Shown here: positions 8,737-14,917 of the stretch, one piece after another | Layout of the letters: every line of letters begins with the position of its first letter | Numbering within the stretch: the stretch's first letter is position 1 | Assembly (NCBI RefSeq): GCF_012933385.1 | Contig: NZ_JABBPN010000009.1 | Location: 100,933-164,932 of the forward strand | Direction of reading: 5' to 3' | Length of the DNA: 64,000 nucleotides | DNA from: Paenibacillus lemnae | GTDB lineage: Bacteria > Bacillota > Bacilli > Paenibacillales > Paenibacillaceae | Program-made: the position numbers and the translations under genes | Notes under the pieces: model-generated | What the model was told of the DNA's origin: nothing | What the model saw: the letters and a program-made list of their open reading frames with translations, nothing else | Database searches by the model: none

Positions 8737-9810
8737 CTAGTTGGCGAGCCAGTGTGCTAGGTTCTCGCGAACAAAATCGTCATCATTCAGGTGCGGGTAA
8801 TCGCGGTACACCCGGTCGATCTCTTCCGCCTGGCCTGGTGACAGCGTCTCATTCGGATTGAGGCACCAGGTGCCCTCAAGCAGTCCCTGGCGGCGCAGCA
8901 CTTCATGAATGCCGGGGATGCAGCCGTGGAACTGGTGGGCCGGGTCGAAGAAAGCGGCATTGCTGTCCGTGACTTCCACATTACGGGTCAGCCATTCCGG
9001 CGAAATGGATCCTCCAGCTGTCCGTACCTGCTTGATCTCCTCCAGCAGCTCCACCGCTTTGCGTGTCCATACAGCCCAGTGACCGAGCAGACCGCCAATC
9101 ACCGGTTTTTCAACAATTTCCCCGTTTACGTTAAAGCGGTAAGTGGTCAGGAGATCATTGATGATGTTGTCATCATTCCCGGTATAGAGGGAAATTTCAT
9201 CCCGTCTGCTGGAGTAGCATACTGCGCGCACCACATCAATCGTTTGATAACGGTTAAAAGGAGCCATTTTGATCGCCACAACATTCGGAATTTCGGCAAA
9301 GCGGAGCCAGAAGTCGAAGCTGAAGATTTTGCCGCCAACCGATGGCTGCAGATAGAATCCGATCACCGGCATTATCGACGCGATCTCTTCCGTTCTTTTC
9401 AGAATCTCGTCATCGCTCATACTGGACAACCCGCCCATGGACAGAAGCGCAGCATCGTACCCGAGGTTTTTGGCTGTATTTGCTTCTTGTATCGCCTGTT
9501 CTGTCGGTCCGCATACTCCGGCTACCATAATAAATGGAGTATCCAGGTTGGCCTTTTGAACTTCCTCGGCGGCCAGGCGCAGTACGGGTTCGTAAAGGTC
9601 AATGCCTTTGTCACGAATTTCAAATTGGGTGGAATGCACACCTACCGCAATACCGCCTGCACCGGAAGCTGCATAATACCGGGACAGCGCGCGTTGACGA
9701 CGTTCATCCAGCTTGCGGTCACTGTTCAGCGCGAGCGGGTGGGCCGGAATGACAAGACCTTCGGCGAGTGCCTTCGCTTTTTGTGGTGAGAGCTTGCTGC
9801 TGCGATCCAT
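8737..9810 (-). CDS. Dihydrodipicolinate synthase-family aldolase
   Basis: 357-residue TIM-barrel of the DapA/NanA class. The Schiff-base lysine is visible in VVAIKMAPF and the catalytic tyrosine in GFYLQPS. The usual GTTGE turn is replaced by GVHSTQF, which argues against true DapA. About 60 residues longer than DapA, mostly at the C-terminus. Members of this class cleave or form a bond next to pyruvate. It sits between an epimerase/dehydratase and the serine-dehydratase genes, 1 nt from the former, so it probably makes or uses the carbonyl compound of this pathway. Exact reaction not assignable. Confidence 0.85.
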   Translation of the reverse strand: MDRSSKLSPQKAKALAEGLVIPAHPLALNSDRKLDERRQRALSRYYAASGAGGIAVGVHSTQFEIRDKGIDLYEPVLRLAAEEVQKANLDTPFIMVAGVCGPTEQAIQEANTAKNLGYDAALLSMGGLSSMSDDEILKRTEEIASIMPVIGFYLQPSVGGKIFSFDFWLRFAEIPNVVAIKMAPFNRYQTIDVVRAVCYSSRRDEISLYTGNDDNIINDLLTTYRFNVNGEIVEKPVIGGLLGHWAVWTRKAVELLEEIKQVRTAGGSISPEWLTRNVEVTDSNAAFFDPAHQFHGCIPGIHEVLRRQGLLEGTWCLNPNETLSPGQAEEIDRVYRDYPHLNDDDFVRENLAHWLAN

Positions 9811-9811
9811 G

Positions 9812-10837
9812 TTAGAATTTCCCCTTTCGTTCCTGGAAGTGGGTCGGTTTATTCCATGTGTCGCCGCCAGCCAGCGCCCATTCTGCCGTCCAGTCGATCA
9901 GCTGCAGCAGGGAAACCCGCGGGTAGCCGAACACTTGATGGGATTTGCTCGCATTATTAAGCAGCGCAGTATCCGATTCGGTACCTGTAAACAGCGCTTC
10001 CTTGCCCAAACGCTTCGCCAGCTCGCCTGCCGCCCAGCGGATTGACATCGTCTCAGGTCCGGTAATGTTCATGATGGTCGGCGGCGTGCCGCAGTGGTTC
10101 AGGCAGCGCAGTGCCATTTCGTTCGCGTCTCCCTGCCAGATCACGTTCGCATGACCCATGGTCAGGTCGATCTCGCGCCCCTCCTGGATCGCCTTCGCCA
10201 GCTCGAGCAGAACGCCATAACGCATATCGATTGCATAATTTAGACGGTAGATCGTCATCGGGGTCTCATTTTGGTGGGCAAAATATTCAAACACACGCTC
10301 TCTGCCCAGGCAAGATTGTGCGTATTCCCCGATCGGCTCCGGAGACACCGATTCGTTCACACCGCCGCTTCCAACTGGGGAGAACGGGTATACGTTGCCT
10401 GAAGAAAACACGACAATCCGGGAATTTTTATATTTCTCGGCTACACGGCCTGGAAGATACGCATTCATTCCCCATGTGAAATACTCTCGTCCGGTCGTGC
10501 CGAATTTATTGCCCGCCATGTAGATCACATTCGCCGCATCGGGCAGCTTCTGAAGTTCTTCGTCGTTCAGCAGATCGCAGGAGATCGTCTCAACGCCCGC
10601 GTCTTCCAGCTCGCGCCGCGCCTCTGCATTGGAGAACCGGGATACGCCGATAATCCGCTTGTTCAATCCGCCCTCCTTGACTGCATTGGCTGCCAGTCTG
10701 GCCAGGCTGGGTCCCATTTTGCCGCCAACACCAAGAATCAGAATATCGCCTTCCATCGCTCCAAGATCCTCTATTAACGCCTTTGAAGGCTCAGCCAGCT
10801 TGGCTTCCAATTCCGCTACCGTTCTCACATTATTCAT
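9812..10837 (-). CDS. NAD-dependent epimerase/dehydratase-family (extended SDR) protein, atypical active site
   Basis: 341 residues with an N-terminal Rossmann motif ILGVGGKMGPSLARLAA and an extended-SDR layout (VVFSSGNVYPFS). The usual catalytic Y-x3-K appears as GEYAQSCLGRE, so the lysine is replaced by cysteine. Either chemistry differs from classic epimerases or the lysine is supplied elsewhere. First structural gene of the operon. Its promoter lies 26-55 nt upstream, preceded by tandem 11-bp repeats. Only 1 nt separates it from the aldolase gene. Confidence 0.85.
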   Translation of the reverse strand: MNNVRTVAELEAKLAEPSKALIEDLGAMEGDILILGVGGKMGPSLARLAANAVKEGGLNKRIIGVSRFSNAEARRELEDAGVETISCDLLNDEELQKLPDAANVIYMAGNKFGTTGREYFTWGMNAYLPGRVAEKYKNSRIVVFSSGNVYPFSPVGSGGVNESVSPEPIGEYAQSCLGRERVFEYFAHQNETPMTIYRLNYAIDMRYGVLLELAKAIQEGREIDLTMGHANVIWQGDANEMALRCLNHCGTPPTIMNITGPETMSIRWAAGELAKRLGKEALFTGTESDTALLNNASKSHQVFGYPRVSLLQLIDWTAEWALAGGDTWNKPTHFQERKGKF

Positions 10838-10862
10838 CTCCTCATGATTTCATCTCTACTAC

Positions 10863-10892
10863 ATCATAACGAGACCATGGATATAAAGACAA
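10863..10892 (-). promoter_or_regulatory. Promoter of the epimerase-aldolase-sdaA operon
   Basis: On the minus strand TTGTCT (10887-10892), an 18-bp spacer, then TATGAT (10863-10868), 26 nt before the ATG at 10837. The stretch TTATGATGTAG around the -10 recurs exactly at the promoter of the adjacent regulator gene. The weak -35 fits activator dependence. Confidence 0.55.
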
Positions 10893-10893
10893 A

Positions 10894-10915
10894 TCTTTAA
10901 ATCGTCTTTAAATCG
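10894..10915. promoter_or_regulatory. Tandem 11-bp direct repeat, likely activator binding site
   Basis: TCTTTAAATCG occurs twice in immediate succession (10894-10904 and 10905-10915), so the two copies lie on the same face of the helix. They sit directly upstream of the operon -35. This is the classic placement for a dimeric activator; the regulator encoded immediately upstream is the obvious candidate. Confidence 0.6.
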
Positions 10916-10929
10916 ACAGAAAAAGCACA

Positions 10930-12273
10930 TTACGAAATTTCTTTCTGCAAAAAAACAAAGCGGAAGATTTGTCTCGGCCGACCGCGGGGCACCTTCTCCA
11001 ATCCCGAAATCTCGACCAGTCCGCTGTCAATCCATAGCAGCAGCAGCCGATGCGCGCTTCTCACCGTAATATCCAGCAGGCTCGCCAGCTCATGCACCTT
11101 GTACTCGTATTTGCCAAAACGTGCACGCTGGTGAAGCAGTTTGCTCAAATAGGCACTGGTCATGCCGGCATCCTCCGCCTGCTTGATGAGATCCCCATCA
11201 GTAAAAGAAAGCACATCCTGCACGGGATCTGCCATTTCCAGCGGTCCGATCAGCGTCCCGTCCTCCCGGACGATGAAGCAGGCATTGCCTCCGGCTTCCT
11301 TCGCCTTGCGCATCGCAATCCGGGCGTTGGTCCCTGCCAGGCTTGCTGTCCGGCCAAAGCCCATGCCAATGCTGAGTGAAATGCCATGCGTTTTGTTCAT
11401 ATCCTTCGCCAGTGGAATGTTCTTGTACCCGCCGCTCTCCCGCTCAAATATCCCGCGGGTTGTAAAAAACAAGTACTCATCTCCGCCCATATGTGTCAAA
11501 TATCCGTCCAGCGCCTCCACATAATCCAGCACCATCCGGTGAATATCCAGCTTCAGCTTCTGCACCTCATGCTCGGTGCTGCGCTTTAACGCCTCGGTGC
11601 TGAAATCATCGACATTGATCATGCCGACCACGATCTGGCTTTCCCGGCTTCGTCTCGAGCTGGTGGACAGCAGCGCACGCTCCAGGGATACGATAATATC
11701 CTGATCCGAGGGACGTAGCCACACATTAGGTATCCCTCTGTCAGACAGCTCTTCGGCAGCCGATTCCAGACCGGTAAAGGCGATGCAGCCGATTCCGGAA
11801 CGATACTGATGTTCATGGAAATCCGCCAGCTGACGCGGTGAGGCATACGCTGGGCCGTCGTAGATGCGGACGTCCGCATCCTGCATGTTCATGTCCTTCA
11901 GGCTGCGTTTGACCATCGTCTCGGTCAGGCTGTCGACGGAGAAGCCTCCGGTCAGCAGCCCCGATTTTAGCGCATAGAACAAGGCGCGAAACAGCCCTGC
12001 ATCTGTGACCGGCACGTGAATCACTGGGATGCTGAGGGTCAGCTGTTCTTTCACTTTCCGGTGGGACAGCGGGTCCGACAGAAACAGCACCTCTACATCT
12101 CCGCTGATCTCTGCAGCCAGCGCTGGTGCTTCTTCCTCCCGTTCAAAAACTCTCGGAACCGGAGCAAACGAGGGGAAGTTTTCCACCACCCGCATCATCT
12201 GCTCCACAATATTGACAGGCCCGATAATGCCAATTCGGATTTGCTGGGCCGCTTGCTGCTGCTTGTCCGTCAT
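10930..12273 (-). CDS. Transcriptional regulator: PrpR-like sensor, GGDEF/GCH-III-like domain, C-terminal HTH
   Basis: 447 residues. Residues 10 to about 200 resemble the PrpR N-terminal receptor fold (IGIIGPVNIVEQM, SIPVIHVPVTDAGLF, 'YRSGIGCIAFTG'). Residues about 215-350 look like a nucleotide-cyclase fold with MGGDEYLFF and ARIAMRKAKEAGGN, comparable to GGDEF or archaeal GTP cyclohydrolase III domains. The last 70 residues form a winged helix-turn-helix (YEYKVHELASLLDITVRSAH). No membrane segments. It is encoded directly upstream of, and co-directional with, the epimerase-aldolase-sdaA operon and probably activates it. Whether the middle domain is catalytic or only binds a nucleotide is unknown. 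Domain names are from pattern recognition, not a search. Confidence 0.75.
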   Translation of the reverse strand: MTDKQQQAAQQIRIGIIGPVNIVEQMMRVVENFPSFAPVPRVFEREEEAPALAAEISGDVEVLFLSDPLSHRKVKEQLTLSIPVIHVPVTDAGLFRALFYALKSGLLTGGFSVDSLTETMVKRSLKDMNMQDADVRIYDGPAYASPRQLADFHEHQYRSGIGCIAFTGLESAAEELSDRGIPNVWLRPSDQDIIVSLERALLSTSSRRSRESQIVVGMINVDDFSTEALKRSTEHEVQKLKLDIHRMVLDYVEALDGYLTHMGGDEYLFFTTRGIFERESGGYKNIPLAKDMNKTHGISLSIGMGFGRTASLAGTNARIAMRKAKEAGGNACFIVREDGTLIGPLEMADPVQDVLSFTDGDLIKQAEDAGMTSAYLSKLLHQRARFGKYEYKVHELASLLDITVRSAHRLLLLWIDSGLVEISGLEKVPRGRPRQIFRFVFLQKEIS

Positions 12274-12316
12274 TCCTGATCACTCCCGCTTCATTCCTGT
12301 GGGTCTGCTTTCCTAC

Positions 12317-12346
12317 ATCATAATGCGGCCGGCTGCAAAGATGCAA
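12317..12346 (-). promoter_or_regulatory. Promoter of the GGDEF-like regulator gene
   Basis: Minus-strand TTGCAT (12341-12346), an 18-bp spacer, TATGAT (12317-12322). It has the same spacing and the same TTATGATGTAG -10 context as the operon promoter at 10863, suggesting co-regulation. A partial, opposite-strand resemblance to the operon's repeats (CGGTTTAGATAGACGA) lies just upstream. Confidence 0.5.
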
Positions 12347-12429
12347 TCATCGGTTTAGATAGACGAAACTCATATGTCTCCTCTATATAGCAGCTTTGGA
12401 TGTTGAGAATCTTAAAAACAAGTTTTAAC

Positions 12430-12610
12430 AGACCCTCAGTCACCCAACTAGCCTTGCTCAAATTGAGTTCGTGTCCTTAGCTCGTGTATTTGCTTCCTGC
12501 TTCCTTCAAATTTCACCTCACGGCGACCCCATACTCTTAGCTAACAGTAAGTGTTCGAAAGCCTAGGTTCGGGACTTCAACCTTATTGATGACGCCCTAA
12601 CTGGACGTAC
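12430..12610 (-). mobile_element. Group II intron 5' (domain I) fragment
   Basis: Read on the minus strand from 12610 it begins GTACGTCCAGTTAGGGCG and continues with stretches characteristic of bacterial group II intron domain I, such as TTGAAGTCCCGAAC, GCTAAGAGTATGGGGTCG and TGAAGGAAGC. It stops around 12430 with no domain V or maturase gene. The 5' end abuts a terminator-like hairpin and T-run, the favoured target of IIC introns. It aligns well with the intron relic at 14468-14823. Confidence 0.65.
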
Positions 12611-12612
12611 AT

Positions 12613-12650
12613 AAAAAAAGCGAGACCGGTAAATACCGATGCCAGTTCTC
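12613..12650 (-). terminator. Intrinsic terminator at the 5' junction of the intron fragment
   Basis: On the minus strand GAGAACTGG pairs with CCGGTCTC (one bulged A, one G-U), loop of 12 nt, then GC and seven T. The intron fragment starts 2 nt after the T-run. The gene this terminator once served is not evident. Confidence 0.6.
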
Positions 12651-12922
12651 AGTCTAAGTTTGTTTCACTGTCCGAAACTAGAGTCATAACCATACTCGCC
12701 CGCAAAATCTTTCTTCCTTCAAATATCCAATTTATTTTGAAACACCTTTTAGTTTTCATAAAAAATATAAATTCTAATAAATTTTATAACTTTTTTATAT
12801 TTATAGCGTTCTATACATTAAATAGGATAATACTTCCAATATATAAAAAGGAGGTCATTATATATTTTCCACCTTTAGGAAGTTATCTTACAATCTATAA
12901 CGAAAGGATGCGAAGTGGAATT

Positions 12923-13543
12923 ATGGTCAAAAAGACGACTGCTGCTCTATTCTCACTCTTTTTTGTATTTGTATTAAGTACAGGAGCTAGTTATACGCAT
13001 GCAGCTAGTTGGTATGCGGGCGTTACTAAACCAGGTACTACGTATCTAGGTATGTATGCGTATATTAAAACACCCACATCTTATCCTAGTCTAGGTAACA
13101 ATGGTGAATCTGCATGGGTTTCAAATATTACTTCGACAGATGATTGGATTCAAACTGGAATCCGATATTATTCTGGATATTCAGGATTTAGGACTTATAT
13201 TGAACATACGTATAATGGTATTCATGGCTTAGACGAAGTGGGTACACACTTATTAGATACCTCAATTCAGTATACAGTACAGTATGAAGGTGCAGATGGT
13301 AGATGGCACGGATATATTGGCGGTTATGATAAAGGAAGTTGGAACCTTGGAACTTACAATAATGTTCAAGCAAATGCTGAAAGTCATGCAACAAATACGC
13401 AGTTAGGACCGTTTAGATTTACAAGTGTATCTTATAAAAATTCAAGTGGAATCTGGACCGTAAATGATACAGCCCCAACAGCACAAAGTCCTTATTGGGT
13501 CAGTAAAACCAACAATGCAAATTTCAGGGTTTACGGACCTTAG
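12923..13543 (+). CDS. Hypothetical secreted protein, AT-rich cassette gene 1
   Basis: 206 residues. The first 28 form a Sec signal peptide (MVKKTTAALFSLFFVFVL, cleavage near THA-AS). The mature part is rich in Tyr, Trp, Gly and Thr with predicted beta character. 'WVSNITSTDDWIQTGIRYY' and 'FRTYIEHTY' recall the QTG and YE stretches of glutamic (G1/eqolisin) peptidases or lectin-like folds, but the second catalytic glutamate motif is not seen, so this is only a structural hint. ATG 12923 is preceded by GAAGTGG; an in-frame ATG lies at 12908. A much stronger AAAAAGGAGGT at 12845 has no standard start codon after it until 12908. Markedly AT-rich compared with neighbours, suggesting transfer. 27 nt upstream of the next gene. 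Confidence 0.7.
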   Translation: MVKKTTAALFSLFFVFVLSTGASYTHAASWYAGVTKPGTTYLGMYAYIKTPTSYPSLGNNGESAWVSNITSTDDWIQTGIRYYSGYSGFRTYIEHTYNGIHGLDEVGTHLLDTSIQYTVQYEGADGRWHGYIGGYDKGSWNLGTYNNVQANAESHATNTQLGPFRFTSVSYKNSSGIWTVNDTAPTAQSPYWVSKTNNANFRVYGP

Positions 13544-13570
13544 TCTTCATCACCTAAGGAGGGAAATTAA

Positions 13571-14422
13571 ATGAGGAATATGAAATGGCTTCTTGTTGTT
13601 TCAGCATTTTTTGTTTTGAGTGGAGCAGTTTACATGAATCATATTTCTGCAGAAAGCCCAACTCAAATGATCCAGGCTCAGCTAATCAAGGAAGGAGTGA
13701 GTATTTCGGAAATTAACGTCAAAGATGAGAATTTAAGAATCGAAACAAAATCTATTTCAAATTCTAACAAAGCAAGTATAGAGGACATTAGGACCATTCG
13801 AAAAATCCGAAATGAATTGAGAAGCGAGGCCAATGGATTAAGCCAAATCAAAAATGTTGATCTCACAATCACAGGAATAAATGGTCAAAAAATTTATGAT
13901 GGAGTTTCTAATGACATTACTCAGATACCCGATTTCTCATCTAAAATTGTAGGGAATTTGGATTCCGAAATAGTAAAAGAGGCAGTGTACAGTGAATTGA
14001 AAAAAAATGGTGTGATTGTACAGTCAGTGGATGTTACGGATAATGCACTTGGAGGGAAGATGGCTGCTATATCACTTACAGCGAATAACTTAGAAGTGAA
14101 CAGTCTCATTCCAAAAATTGAAGAGTGGATCACTTCACTTAATGATGTCAAGGGTATTGGAATATCCCAATATGAGCTGACTATTTTCGATGAAAGTGAT
14201 AGCTCGAAGCTATTGTATTTGACTGCAGACCTAGTATATCGTGATTTTTTTTGGTGGCAATCCCCAGTTTTAAAAAATGAAACTTGGACAAGAACTCAAC
14301 CAGAGAGTCAAGAATCAGCTGCTAGTGAGGACAAAGTTCAGGCAACAATTGAAGAAGGTATTACAGCTGAGCCTTCTGAAGAAAACTCCAATGGGATTGA
14401 GGGGCCACAATTTAAAAAGTAA
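13571..14422 (+). CDS. Hypothetical extracytoplasmic protein with internal duplication, cassette gene 2
   Basis: 283 residues with an N-terminal signal or anchor (residues 5-22, WLLVVSAFFVLSGAVYMN). Two similar modules follow. The first is about residues 35-118 ('IKEGVSISEINVKDENLR' to 'VDLTITGINGQKIYDG'). The second is about 140-220 ('LKKNGVIVQSVDVTDNAL' to 'YELTIFDESDSSKLLYL'). The acidic C-terminal tail of about 45 residues is probably disordered. AAGGAGGGAAATTA gives a strong RBS. Same AT-rich composition and strand as the gene before it, so they form a two-gene unit. No family recognised. It could be a partner, chaperone or immunity-type protein for the secreted product; that is speculation. 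Confidence 0.7.
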   Translation: MRNMKWLLVVSAFFVLSGAVYMNHISAESPTQMIQAQLIKEGVSISEINVKDENLRIETKSISNSNKASIEDIRTIRKIRNELRSEANGLSQIKNVDLTITGINGQKIYDGVSNDITQIPDFSSKIVGNLDSEIVKEAVYSELKKNGVIVQSVDVTDNALGGKMAAISLTANNLEVNSLIPKIEEWITSLNDVKGIGISQYELTIFDESDSSKLLYLTADLVYRDFFWWQSPVLKNETWTRTQPESQESAASEDKVQATIEEGITAEPSEENSNGIEGPQFKK

Positions 14423-14467
14423 ATGTTTATCTTTAGTTTCTGGTTTTCAAAGACTAAAACGAAAGAA

Positions 14468-14823
14468 ATCGAGCAGAAAGAAGTGCCTAGCCTTCGTGCG
14501 CTCACACCACCATACAAGTGGGTCCGTATACGGCGGTTCCAAAGAAGTTACCACTGCTCTAATCTCAAAAAAGCAAACATTTCAGCCCTTTCGCTTCCAA
14601 TAGGAAGTTGGAAGGGCATTGTTTATATTTTCGAGACATCTCCCACGCATTTACAAAACTAACTCCTGGCGACTTCGGATTTCAAATATGTTTAGTCACC
14701 CTACTAACCTTACCTCAAATTGAGTTCATGTACTTGTGGATCGTGTATTCGCTTCCAAATTCGAAATCCTCGGTTCAGGACTTTCATCATTTATAATCTA
14801 CGCTCATGCTGGACTGTGCGTAC
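14468..14823 (-). mobile_element. ORF-less, degenerate group II intron (probably IIC)
   Basis: Read on the minus strand: 5' GTACGCACAGTCC; domain-I-like blocks shared with the fragment at 12430-12610 (AACTCAATTTGAG, the GGGTGACT region, GAAGCGAATACACGA); then a domain-V-like hairpin at 14501-14540 (GGAACCGCCGTATACGG pairing with GTATGGTGGTGTGAG); then a domain-VI-like stem ending TCTGCTCGAT. About 356 nt, with no maturase frame. An internal ~55-nt block present in the other copy is missing. It starts 12 nt after a hairpin (14836-14858), as IIC introns do. Confidence 0.65.
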
Positions 14824-14835
14824 ATTGTATATGAT

Positions 14836-14858
14836 GATTCCTGTTCAATACAGGAATC
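14836..14858 (-). terminator. Hairpin, likely terminator of the beta-propeller gene
   Basis: GATTCCTG / CAGGAATC, perfect 8-bp stem with a 7-nt loop, about 60 nt downstream of the leftward gene ending at 14918. No good T-run now follows on the minus strand; the intron relic begins there instead, which may have displaced it. Confidence 0.5.
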
Positions 14859-14917
14859 ACCTCTGTTAAAAACCTTGGTTCGTTTCATCTTAATAAGCTG
14901 CAGCACACCAGCCGCAC

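Noticed and set aside
12016..12358. Plus-strand frames upstream of cassette gene 1
   Set aside because: Antisense to the regulator gene and its promoter.
14423..14662. 79-residue frame downstream of cassette gene 2
   Set aside because: Lies over the group II intron relic; no RBS or protein-like composition.
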